A stretch of 64,000 nucleotides of DNA from assembly GCA_964584125.1 (NCBI GenBank), contig CAZOYP010000002.1, positions 1 to 64,000 on the forward strand. The letters run 5' to 3'. Within the stretch, counting starts at the first letter, position 1. Each line of letters starts with the position of its first letter. Made by a program: the position numbers and the translations under genes. Source of the DNA: Nitromaritima sp964584125. Its GTDB lineage: Bacteria > Nitrospinota > Nitrospinia > Nitrospinales > VA-1. The notes under the pieces were generated by a model. The model was given only the letters and a program-made list of their open reading frames with translations. It was not told where the DNA came from and searched no databases. Below, one piece after another: positions 26,976 to 35,300 of the stretch.

Positions 26976-27087
26976 TTGATTAAAATTTTTTACTTATATT
27001 AGTCAAACGTTGGCGACTCAACAAATAGGTCTAGAGTTATTCTGAAAATTTTTTTCATATTGTAAACAGGTGAGGAGGGTTAGCCTT

Positions 27088-27903
27088 TTATTTCATAGCT
27101 AGAAGATTAAAGGTGTTCTGAGTTTTAAGAAACTGAGTTGCAAGGAAAGAACTAAAACCAAACCTTCTAGCGCAATATTTCTCAACTTTTAGAATTTTTA
27201 ACCCTCCTTTGGTAAATAATTCTACAAGCCTATGCGGATCTATTCCACCAAATTGCCTTTGATAATCTGCATGATGGTACTCTTCGTCTAAAATTGATAT
27301 TCTTTGCCGCGTCATTTTTCTTCTATAAAAAATCTCATCAATACTAGCTAACGTTTTATGCATACTATAACGAATGGGTGTATTGATATCCTGTTTAAGA
27401 GGTTCAAAGAATATAAGAAATACTCCTCCAGGCATCAATCTTTCGCAATATATTTTTATTATCGATTCAAAGTCATATAAATGATGCAATAAAGCTGAAA
27501 CAATAATTGCAGAATATTTCTTATCATCAACGTTAGCAAAAGCTTCAACATCGCTTACAACTAATCGCGATTTTTTTTTATAATTGTTTGGAATTTGACT
27601 TTCCAACACACTTATCATTTCTGCTGATAAATCAACTCCTGTTATTTTATGGCCGCGTTTTAAAAATTCTAAAAATAAATAACCTGTTCCACAACCCAAT
27701 TCCAAAATATCTCCACTTGTCCCATTCAATAAGGAACATACTTTGCTGACGGTTTTTCTTAATATACGAGATTGATAGAAATTTGTTTGCTCTGGGTGCC
27801 TGTCTAGATAGAACGCATCTTCAAGTTTATGAACTCGTTTGTTTTCTGCTAAAACCTTTTCTCTTGTTAGAGTTGATTCAGGAATTCTCATTTTATTAAT
27901 CAT
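27088..27903 (-). CDS. Class I SAM-dependent methyltransferase
   Basis: A 271-residue methyltransferase with a Rossmann-type core: motif I ILELGCGTGYLFLEFL (near residues 66-81), motif II ITGVDLSAEM, a motif near DVEAFANVDDKKYSAIIVS, and MPGGVFLIFFEP. The C-terminal part (HHADYQRQFGGIDPHRLVELF) resembles small-molecule methyltransferases that act on lipids, quinones or sugars. Its start overlaps the stop of the upstream radical SAM gene as ATGA, so translation is coupled. Last gene of the seven-gene minus-strand cluster. Confidence 0.83.
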   Translation of the reverse strand: MINKMRIPESTLTREKVLAENKRVHKLEDAFYLDRHPEQTNFYQSRILRKTVSKVCSLLNGTSGDILELGCGTGYLFLEFLKRGHKITGVDLSAEMISVLESQIPNNYKKKSRLVVSDVEAFANVDDKKYSAIIVSALLHHLYDFESIIKIYCERLMPGGVFLIFFEPLKQDINTPIRYSMHKTLASIDEIFYRRKMTRQRISILDEEYHHADYQRQFGGIDPHRLVELFTKGGLKILKVEKYCARRFGFSSFLATQFLKTQNTFNLLAMK

Positions 27904-28745
27904 TTGGTCAAGGCATTAACAAAAAAACGTTTCTCTGCTTTATTGCTTTCACACTCATTACAATTAGCGCAAGTATCAGGAAATTCACCTTTAAGATGTT
28001 GTTCTCGAAGAAGATCCATTTTTTCATTTTCCCACAAATTTAAAATTGTATCATTTTGGATATTCCCAATTGTGAGACTTGCATTATAATCTACGCAACA
28101 GGGGATTACTCTTCCGTCCCATAGAACAACCAGCTTCCCATAGTCTTTCCCAAAGGGTTCTGGACAAGCTTCATTGCGAGGACTAGTTATTAGTTTTGGC
28201 TGTAAACGAACATGATCTACAATTTTTTTCCAGTAGGTAATATAGTCCTCCGCATCCCCCTCTGTATCTTCCTCAACAGTAAACACAACACCCATTCGTA
28301 ACTCTGGGCGTCTTGCCTCTTTTATTTGCTTAAGCTTATTAATATTTTGTTCAATTTTATCTAAATCTACTCCTCTAACACGCTTAAACGTCTCCGCTGA
28401 GCCGTCAATCGAAAATCGAATGATATCTAACTTACTATCAACAATTCGATTAATCATTTTAGCGGTAAGAAGGGTTCCGTTAGTATTCATTACAACATAA
28501 TTGACCCCTTTATTTTTAGCATATTCAATCATTTTAAAAATATCCTGATGCAAAAGGGGTTCTCCCCAGTTATGCATACACAAGTGTTCGAGGTCTGGGC
28601 TATCGTCAATTATTTTTTTAAATAAATCGAAGTCCATGAATCCGCCATCACGAGTCATCCCTTCTGTTACAAAACAAAAAGTACAACGCAAGTTACAGGT
28701 ATTTGTCGGCTCTATAATTAATGATGTTAATTTTTTTACTTCCAT
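27900..28745 (-). CDS. Radical SAM protein with SPASM-type C-terminus
   Basis: Uses a 4Fe-4S cluster and SAM for radical chemistry. The cluster motif C-x3-C-x2-C is CNLRCTFC, in EPTNTCNLRCTFCFVTEG, followed by HNWGEPLLH (the G-E/G-G-E SAM contact) and FSIDGSAETF. A C-terminal cysteine set (VIPCCVDYN, DTCANCNEC) marks a SPASM or twitch domain for extra clusters. The substrate is unknown. A TTG one codon upstream exists, but the ATG at 28745 overlaps the glycosyltransferase stop by one base (T-G-A-T-G), and I prefer it. Confidence 0.88.
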   Translation of the reverse strand: MEVKKLTSLIIEPTNTCNLRCTFCFVTEGMTRDGGFMDFDLFKKIIDDSPDLEHLCMHNWGEPLLHQDIFKMIEYAKNKGVNYVVMNTNGTLLTAKMINRIVDSKLDIIRFSIDGSAETFKRVRGVDLDKIEQNINKLKQIKEARRPELRMGVVFTVEEDTEGDAEDYITYWKKIVDHVRLQPKLITSPRNEACPEPFGKDYGKLVVLWDGRVIPCCVDYNASLTIGNIQNDTILNLWENEKMDLLREQHLKGEFPDTCANCNECESNKAEKRFFVNALTK

Positions 28746-29674
28746 CAATCGATTACCTTATGCACAATGTAGTCAGGTCGATTTTGTATTTGCAAATGAA
28801 CTCGGCCAAGGTATTCCCCTAAAAAACCAATAGACAATAATTGAACCCCTGCAAAAAAAGAAAATACCGCTGATAATACAACAAAGCCTTCAATTAAAAT
28901 TCCAGCTACCAAGCGCTGATACAACAGAAACATCATTATCGCAAAGCCCATACCAGCACCCAATAACCCCAAATAAGTAACCAGGCGTAATGGAAAATTA
29001 GAATAACCCGTAATCAAATCCCAGGTTAAGCGAAGGAGTGGCAGGACTCCGTATTTTGTTTGGCCCACTTTTCTTAAATGATGATCAACTTCCACATGTA
29101 CAGTGGGAACTGCCATCCAACTCATCAATACTGCCATATAGCGGGATCGATCTTGACATTGATCAATTTTTTCAATAACGCTTCGACGCATTGCGCGAAA
29201 AGAACTCAAATTTAATTTAAAACGGTTTCCAAACAATGCCTGTGCTAAAGAATGGAGAACCTTCGACCCTAAAATCCTTAATACACTATCCCGACGTTTA
29301 CGTGGAATAGTTACAACAAGGTCGACTTCATCAGTGAAAGCACCTAACAACCTCTTTATTTCTTCTGGTGGATTTTGCAAGTCTGAATCAATTTGAACAA
29401 CAATATTGCCCCGGCTTTCTCGAAAACCAGCCAGAACAGCAGCTTGCTGACCAAAGTTCCTAGTAAATTTTATAATGCGTATATTAGAATCTATTTTTTT
29501 CCATTTGCATATCAATTCGAATGAATTATCCGTACTGCCATCATCCACAAACAGCAACTCGTACGATTTACCCCAACTTTCGGCCTCTTTCTTTAGACGG
29601 GGATAAAACTCATGTAATACCAGTTCCTCGTTAAAAACTGGAATAACTACTGAGACCTGTAATGAATCCATCAT
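28745..29674 (-). CDS. Family 2 glycosyltransferase, polyprenyl-phosphate sugar synthase type (GtrB/DPM1-like)
   Basis: A 309-residue membrane enzyme that would transfer a sugar from a nucleotide donor to polyprenyl phosphate. The GT-A domain shows VVIPVFNEE, FVDDGSTDNS, a GQQAAVLAGF segment and the metal-binding DSDLQNPPEE; the linker has VGQTKYG. Two C-terminal transmembrane helices (about residues 230-252 and 262-288) and GEYLGRVHLQIQNRPDY are the usual end of this subfamily. The sugar cannot be read from the sequence. It is coupled to the downstream radical SAM gene and lies 131 bases after the B12-binding gene. Confidence 0.9.
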   Translation of the reverse strand: MMDSLQVSVVIPVFNEELVLHEFYPRLKKEAESWGKSYELLFVDDGSTDNSFELICKWKKIDSNIRIIKFTRNFGQQAAVLAGFRESRGNIVVQIDSDLQNPPEEIKRLLGAFTDEVDLVVTIPRKRRDSVLRILGSKVLHSLAQALFGNRFKLNLSSFRAMRRSVIEKIDQCQDRSRYMAVLMSWMAVPTVHVEVDHHLRKVGQTKYGVLPLLRLTWDLITGYSNFPLRLVTYLGLLGAGMGFAIMMFLLYQRLVAGILIEGFVVLSAVFSFFAGVQLLSIGFLGEYLGRVHLQIQNRPDYIVHKVID

Positions 29675-29805
29675 AAATCCTTAATTTTAGCAAATTGCTT
29701 GGCACCGAATTCTCATCGGGAATTCTAATTATTGACTAATGGTTTTGATTCTCTTCAGTCAATATATTGCGCTCAAAAAGTGAAGGTGCTTTTTCTAGAG
29801 CAGAC

Positions 29806-31230
29806 CTAATTTTGTGTCGGGGCGTTGGTTGGAGCAATTGCATTTCGCCACAACAATGCTAGTGGAGTATTTATCATGGATCGCATGATCCACTTTGGTT
29901 CGACTGCCCGGATTACATGTTTAAAGCGTTGCATGCTTAAATAAAATTTTCGATTTGCTTCCCGTTTTAGTTTGACCAGATCGTCTCCCTCCACCTCGCT
30001 TGCATTGCATGATGCAGCATCGAAAGTATACTCAGAGAAATCCTCGAAGTTACTTTCTCTAGATTCGATAAAAGTCTGTCTTAAATCTGTTCCTGGATTT
30101 GGAATTACCAGTGAAAAATTAGCCGTTGTTAAACCCAGATCGCATGCAAAGTCTATTGTTTCTTTCATCTCGTCGCGAGTTTCAGATGGAAATCCTAACA
30201 TGAAAAATCCATGGACACTCATTCGAGCACGTGTAAGTTTTTCAACAACGTCATATATTATATTTATATCTAAATCCTTTTTTATCATGTCTTGAATTCT
30301 TTGCGAGCCGGACTCTATTCCCAGTGCCATCCTATATACGCCTGCCCTTTGCATTTTATCAATCAACTCATCATCAAAAAAATCTGCACGTAATCCGTTG
30401 GGGAACGATATATGTATATTTAAATTTCTTTCGATTATGGCATCTAAAACTATTTTTGCTCTTTTCATATTAACGTTGAAAACATCGTCAACAATGTGAA
30501 ACTCTCTAACACCATATTTATTGATCAGATATTCTATTTCGTCCACTACCGCTTTTGGCGAACGATATTGAATAGATTTGTCAAAAATATCATGACAATA
30601 GGTACACTTAAAAGGGCACCCCCTCGAAGTCACCAAGGGAAGAAATTTTTTGTTTCTAAAAACAGGGAAGAAGTCCATGGAGGATTGAAAATTAAAATAC
30701 CGTCCTAGGTTAATTAAATCATACTCCTGATCAAATTTATCTAGATCACGAATTACCGGTCGATCCGATGTGCGAACATAAGATCCATTTTTTTTGTACG
30801 CGATACCCGAGACATTTTCAATATTTCCATCCTGTTCCAAAGCATCGATCAATTCTACAATAGTAAGATCACCTTCCCCGCTTACCATCAAATCGACATT
30901 CGGATCATTTAAAATAAATTGAGGTTCATGTGAGCAGTGCGGGCCACCAAAAATAATTGTTACTTCTGGGTTTATCTCTTTCACCTTAGCGGCATCAATA
31001 AACCCATATTTACACTCAATGGTCATAACACCTATTCCGACCACTTGCGGCTTAAATGACTTCATAACAGAATCTAACTCTTCATCGGAAGAGTTAGAAA
31101 TCCTGAGGTCAAGAATTTTAACTTGATGCCCAGCTCTTTTTAACACAGAACCTATCGCCAATAACCCTAGAGGCAAAACACGGGCCATAGATTTTTTTTC
31201 TGCTGCTGGTCTCAATAATAAAACTTTCAT
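29806..31230 (-). CDS. B12-binding-domain radical SAM protein
   Basis: A 474-residue protein with an N-terminal cobalamin-binding-like domain (KVLLLRPAAEKKSMARVLPL to about residue 140, including VVGIGVMTIE and IIFGGPHCS) and a radical SAM domain with C-x3-C-x2-C as CPFKCTYC, in TSRGCPFKCTYCHD. HIVDDVFNVN and ALGIESGSQR follow as in the Elp3/MiaB-like fold. Members are often C-methyltransferases or ring-forming enzymes in lipid and natural-product pathways. The classical D-x-H-x-x-G cobalamin motif is not obvious, so B12 use is uncertain. It lies 12 bases after the next radical SAM gene. Confidence 0.88.
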   Translation of the reverse strand: MKVLLLRPAAEKKSMARVLPLGLLAIGSVLKRAGHQVKILDLRISNSSDEELDSVMKSFKPQVVGIGVMTIECKYGFIDAAKVKEINPEVTIIFGGPHCSHEPQFILNDPNVDLMVSGEGDLTIVELIDALEQDGNIENVSGIAYKKNGSYVRTSDRPVIRDLDKFDQEYDLINLGRYFNFQSSMDFFPVFRNKKFLPLVTSRGCPFKCTYCHDIFDKSIQYRSPKAVVDEIEYLINKYGVREFHIVDDVFNVNMKRAKIVLDAIIERNLNIHISFPNGLRADFFDDELIDKMQRAGVYRMALGIESGSQRIQDMIKKDLDINIIYDVVEKLTRARMSVHGFFMLGFPSETRDEMKETIDFACDLGLTTANFSLVIPNPGTDLRQTFIESRESNFEDFSEYTFDAASCNASEVEGDDLVKLKREANRKFYLSMQRFKHVIRAVEPKWIMRSMINTPLALLWRNAIAPTNAPTQN

Positions 31231-31242
31231 AACACCTAATCC

Positions 31243-32361
31243 TTATTTTTCTGATCCAATGTATTCAGACTGACAACAACCAAGACAACCAGGAAATATT
31301 TTTTCATTTTTAACTCGTTCACGAAACTCGCGAGACCTCTCTCCATCCCAAGGAGAATCATCACTCTCATTATCAAAACTTCCTAGCCTATAGTGAGGGC
31401 AACTAAAAACATCACCATAGGCAGAAAAAGCCATCTTGGTCCATGGAATATAGCAACGGTAATTCTTATAAGAGCTTTGATTCGAATAGTACCGAACAAT
31501 TTCATCCGTTGTTATATAGTTCGGCGAAAAACGTAGTTGAGATGAATATATTTTCTCTCTTGTTAGCAATAAATCGAGTTGGCCTTTTAGTATTTTTGGG
31601 TTTATCTCTTCGATTAGTGGTGGTTTTTTTAATAAGTGATTATCCTGATCATAATCTTTTGCATGCCAATAGGTTGCAGGATTTTGTAAAACAAAATTAC
31701 AGACATCAACTCCTAGTTTCTCAGCGTAGTCATAAAGGGGTGCTAAATCCATTACATTGCCTGAACTAATCACACAAGTCAGGTGTATTAAAGGGTATTT
31801 CCCACCTAGTTTTTTTCGTTGAGCTACAAGACGCTCTAAACCAGCTCGTGTTTTTTTATATGAACCAGGCACCACCGTGACCTTATCGTGAAATTCTTCA
31901 CGGCCTTCCAGCGATACCCCCATATATAACAATCCCGAACAAAATAAAGAACGTGTGCGAAGATCTATTAATTGTTTCACCACATTTTCTGATAAAGACA
32001 CCCCATTTGTAATAATGTGAACCTTGTGATTCTTGGTTGCGTATTCCAATATTTCCATGAAATCCGCCTTCATGAACGCCTCTCCACCGGTAAAGGTTAT
32101 CAACGTAGATCGGGAAAGTGATCTAATAGCATGTTTAATCTGCTGGGTTGACAGTTCTTTTTTGTAAGTCTTATTATTTTCCGTATCTTCTATAATTTCT
32201 AGAAAGTGGCACATATCACAACGCAGATTACAACGATAAGTCACTTCAAAAAAAACATGCGCTGGAGGAAATGCTCGACCAGGATCAAGGTAATAGGGCA
32301 GGAAGGAATACAATCTAGGTAAAACCTTCTGTAGACTTTTTAGTGTGAACAAATTTGTCAT
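31243..32361 (-). CDS. Radical SAM/SPASM protein
   Basis: A 372-residue radical SAM enzyme. The cluster-binding C-x3-C-x2-C is CNLRCDMC, within FEVTYRCNLRCDMCHF, followed by FTGGEAFMKADF and MGVSLEGREEFHD. A C-terminal cysteine set (RCYIPW, FSCPHYRLG, FPGCLGCCQSEY) indicates a SPASM-like auxiliary cluster. The HFLE after the cluster and the long N-terminal lead are unusual. It is the second SPASM-type protein in this cluster, but the two are clearly different in sequence, so they are probably not simple duplicates. Gene spacing is four bases from the WbqC-like gene. Confidence 0.86.
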   Translation of the reverse strand: MTNLFTLKSLQKVLPRLYSFLPYYLDPGRAFPPAHVFFEVTYRCNLRCDMCHFLEIIEDTENNKTYKKELSTQQIKHAIRSLSRSTLITFTGGEAFMKADFMEILEYATKNHKVHIITNGVSLSENVVKQLIDLRTRSLFCSGLLYMGVSLEGREEFHDKVTVVPGSYKKTRAGLERLVAQRKKLGGKYPLIHLTCVISSGNVMDLAPLYDYAEKLGVDVCNFVLQNPATYWHAKDYDQDNHLLKKPPLIEEINPKILKGQLDLLLTREKIYSSQLRFSPNYITTDEIVRYYSNQSSYKNYRCYIPWTKMAFSAYGDVFSCPHYRLGSFDNESDDSPWDGERSREFRERVKNEKIFPGCLGCCQSEYIGSEK

Positions 32362-32365
32362 TATA

Positions 32366-33073
32366 TTAATTGGTATTCCAATTCAATAAAACGTCAAGAC
32401 TCTTATCTCCAGCATTAAATAAAAGATCAACCAATGACAAGTTTGGTATAAATCCAGAGTATTGTTGTGCATATATTGGATGATCATATTTTTGATATTC
32501 CAACTCAACTCCCTTTTTAGAAAAATTTTTCTCCGATAGATAATCTTGGGCAAGACCGCCTGTAAGATAATGAGTTGCGTCCATCTTTTTACAAAGGTTT
32601 AAAATTCTGTCAGCTTTTGTTCCGTCCACCGAAAAGTCAGACGACCTAAAAGTCTGAGTAGTTATATTAAGAGCTCCCTTAAAATACTCCGTCGTCTCGT
32701 AACATAAATCTAGCAAAAAGTCCCATCGCTTTTGATAAATAGAATCAAAATACGGGTAATAATTTTCAAAAAATGGGGCGTTCGAATAATTAAATCTGAT
32801 TGCGGAACAATGTTTTTTATTCCAATTGGTAGAGTTATCGATACGCGTTTCCTTAAGTAACTGAGCGTAGAGATTTTTTTGCTTAACAGGAACCGTCAAC
32901 CAAGCCCAACCTTCATTAGTTCGTATCTTATTACGATTTCTCCAGTCACGCCTCGTATATTGAACATCATCGAGAAATACAAATTGATCCGCTCTAGCCA
33001 TCAGCTCAAAATAACCAATCCACGGCAAGTAAGATGGCTGTAATATAACAATACGATTTTCAGGATGAGCCAC
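32366..33073 (-). CDS. WbqC-like family protein
   Basis: A 235-residue member of the WbqC family, found in O-antigen and natural-product loci and thought to act on nucleotide-sugar or amino-sugar intermediates. Diagnostic segments are VILQPSYLPWIGYFELMARADQ, FLDDVQYTRRDWRNRNKIRT, GWAWLTVPV and THYLTGGLAQDYL. An ATG at 33133 extends the frame, but it would overlap the sugar dehydratase by 46 bases. The GTG at 33073 lies 14 bases after that gene's stop, with an AAGGTG site five bases upstream, and gives the family's usual N-terminus. Exact biochemical role is unknown. Confidence 0.85.
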   Translation of the reverse strand: MAHPENRIVILQPSYLPWIGYFELMARADQFVFLDDVQYTRRDWRNRNKIRTNEGWAWLTVPVKQKNLYAQLLKETRIDNSTNWNKKHCSAIRFNYSNAPFFENYYPYFDSIYQKRWDFLLDLCYETTEYFKGALNITTQTFRSSDFSVDGTKADRILNLCKKMDATHYLTGGLAQDYLSEKNFSKKGVELEYQKYDHPIYAQQYSGFIPNLSLVDLLFNAGDKSLDVLLNWNTN

Positions 33074-33087
33074 AGACTCACCTTTGC

Positions 33088-34098
33088 TTATTTCTGTCCC
33101 CAGAGCTCTTTCATCCACAAAAATTTTTCCCACCAGTTTTTGTTATTTTGATAAAATTCAACCGTCTGTTGGAGTCCGTTATCTAAGTCAGTTTTTGCAG
33201 TCCATCCTAGTAAACGACTCGCTTTTTCAGTTGATGATATATGCCGAGAGACCTGACCTGGTCTATCTTTTACGTACTCGATTAAATTCTGAGGTTTATT
33301 GACAAGCCCCAATATCTTCTGCGCTATACTAAGGATATCCGTATCTATCCCTGTGCCCAAGTTTATTGCTTCACCAACCACCTTATCAGAGTCAGCGTGC
33401 ATGATTAGGTCTAAAGCTTCGCAAGTATCCTCCACAAACATCCAATCACGCGAGCTCTTGCCACCTCCGTGAACTGTTAAAGGTTGATCATTAAGTGCGC
33501 TGGTAATAAAATTAGGAATCGCTTTTTCTAAATGCTGAAAAGGACCATAGTTATTAAACGGCCTTACAATAACTGCGGGAAGTCCATAAGTATGCACATA
33601 GGAGTAAACCAATCGATCCGCTCCAGCCTTTGCCGCTGCATAGGGACTCATAGGGTTTAAAGGATGATCCTCAGTCATCGGAGCTTTTAAAGCCGTCCCA
33701 TAAACTTCAGAAGATGAAATATGGATAAAGCGTTCTACCGGATGGTTAATTATTGCATTTGCTAGTACCTGAGTGCCAATGACGTCCGTTTCAAAAAATA
33801 ATGAATTATCATAGATAGAACGAGTTACGTGTGACTCAGCCGCAAAGTGAACCACTATATCACTATCTGAAACTAGCTGATTGACAATATCAGGTTGTGT
33901 CACATTACTGTGGTAAAACTGAAAGTGTCCGTTTGTTTTTAAATTATTGGAAATATTTTCAAGATTGCCGGCATAAGTGAGGGCATCAAGAAGCTGGATA
34001 TTATAATTTGGATACTTCTTATGAATATAGTTAATAAAATTACTTCCTATGAATCCGGCTCCACCTGTAATAAGAAGATTCTTTTTATGAGAAGTCAT
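33088..34098 (-). CDS. NAD-dependent nucleotide-sugar 4,6-dehydratase/epimerase
   Basis: A 336-residue short-chain dehydrogenase of the extended (RmlB/GalE-like) type. Seen are the NAD-binding GGAGFIGSNF, DALTYAGNLENI, the strand VVHFAAESHVTRS, the catalytic Ser with Y-x3-K-like SPYAAAKAGADR, RPFNNYGPFQHLEK and the sugar-site DWMFVEDTCEAL. The AESHV and DALTYAGN segments favour a dTDP-glucose 4,6-dehydratase-type enzyme, but no other rml gene is here, so the actual sugar is open. The frame runs nine codons further upstream to a TTG at 34125; I use the ATG at 34098. First gene of the cluster. Confidence 0.85.
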   Translation of the reverse strand: MTSHKKNLLITGGAGFIGSNFINYIHKKYPNYNIQLLDALTYAGNLENISNNLKTNGHFQFYHSNVTQPDIVNQLVSDSDIVVHFAAESHVTRSIYDNSLFFETDVIGTQVLANAIINHPVERFIHISSSEVYGTALKAPMTEDHPLNPMSPYAAAKAGADRLVYSYVHTYGLPAVIVRPFNNYGPFQHLEKAIPNFITSALNDQPLTVHGGGKSSRDWMFVEDTCEALDLIMHADSDKVVGEAINLGTGIDTDILSIAQKILGLVNKPQNLIEYVKDRPGQVSRHISSTEKASRLLGWTAKTDLDNGLQQTVEFYQNNKNWWEKFLWMKELWGQK

Positions 34099-34561
34099 TT
34101 TTTTGGAGAGAACCAGCAAAGTCAAATAATTACTTATCCTAAAGCACCCGCTGATTTTACATTAAAATTGTTTGAGTTACGACAAACGCCTTGATATTAC
34201 TTTTCGGATAAAAATACCTTTTCCTTTAGAGCCTATAAGACCTTTAAATCGTTTTAAAATGGTTGCTTAGCCAAAAAAACCGTTTTGTCTAAAAAAAACA
34301 TAATATGTTTTTGATGAAGATAACTCATTTAAATTTAACAACTTATTTAAAAATAGGCCTAATTCATAATAAAATTATGATTAGAGCAACTCATTATCCC
34401 CAGAGATCAGATCTTCTTACCGTTCTGAAGACAAAAACCAAAAAAATATCTTTGGATAACTTGTTAAGCTTTAAAAAAAATTAGATCGTGATTTTCAAGA
34501 CACGAAGTATGGGGCCTTTTTGCGTAACTCACTCAAAATATCGCACCGATTTGTGGCTTAT
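34099..34561. other. 463-base gene-free interval
   Basis: Very AT-rich spacer upstream of the minus-strand glycan cluster and downstream of elbB. It contains a 19-base perfect inverted repeat at 34294-34312 (AAAAACATA, one-base centre, TATGTTTTT) and a seven-base one at 34364-34380 with a three-base loop. Both are made almost entirely of A and T. The first could act as a weak terminator for elbB, which ends at 34562. I see no credible small gene or RNA. Confidence 0.5.
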
Positions 34562-35227
34562 TTAAATCATCGCTACTAATTCTCGAACTGTCTCCTCTAT
34601 ACCTTCTGCCACCTCTGAGATACTTTTACCAAGCATGTAAGCAGGAGAGGTGATAATTTTGTTCTCCTTATCTATAACAATTTTCTGAACTTCGCAATCT
34701 TGATGCTTGCTGCCCAAATTTTCTATTTTCTGACTCCAGTCTTTGTCATTACCGATTGTCAGAGTTGGAGATGCTGATTCCTTTTCAAAAATTTTAGCGT
34801 ACATGGCCGGTGCAATACATACCGCTGCCTGTGGTTTTTGTTTGTTTTGAAATTCTTTAACAAGACGACTAACTTCTGGATGCACTTCCGCATCCTCGCC
34901 CTTAACTGCCATAGTGCACAAGTTCTTTGCAGCACCAAACCCTCCAGGAAAAATCAAAGCATCGATATCGTCTGCCTTTATATCACTAATATCTTTGATG
35001 TCTCCACGGGCAATACGAGCTGCCTCAACCAAAACATTCCTTTTTTCTCCTCCAACCTCATCTCCGGTAAGATGGTTTACAACGTGCATTTGATCAACGT
35101 TTGGAGCCATACACACCGCTTCTGCTCCAGCACGATCAATGGCAAGAAGGGTTATGACAGATTCATGAATTTCTGCTCCGTCGTAAACCCCACAACCAGA
35201 AAGAACAACTCCAATTTTCTTTTTCAT
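34562..35227 (-). CDS. elbB: ElbB-type glyoxalase (DJ-1/PfpI superfamily)
   Basis: A 221-residue cytoplasmic protein of the ElbB family, reported as a glyoxalase and historically tied to isoprenoid synthesis. Hallmarks are VLSGCGVYDGAEIHE at the N-terminus, CMAPNVDQMHVVNHLTG, the FPGGFGAAKNLCTMA segment and the nucleophile-elbow region AVCIAPAMYAKIF with Cys in place of the DJ-1 nucleophile. The late PAYMLGKSISEVAEGIE is also typical. Good GGAG site six bases before the ATG. It lies 73 bases after nadE in the same direction. Confidence 0.93.
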   Translation of the reverse strand: MKKKIGVVLSGCGVYDGAEIHESVITLLAIDRAGAEAVCMAPNVDQMHVVNHLTGDEVGGEKRNVLVEAARIARGDIKDISDIKADDIDALIFPGGFGAAKNLCTMAVKGEDAEVHPEVSRLVKEFQNKQKPQAAVCIAPAMYAKIFEKESASPTLTIGNDKDWSQKIENLGSKHQDCEVQKIVIDKENKIITSPAYMLGKSISEVAEGIEETVRELVAMI

Positions 35228-35300
35228 ATTTATCTCCTAATTATATTTAGGCTAAAAAATAATGATATTTTCTAAAAACTTACATCAAAAAAATATCGAT

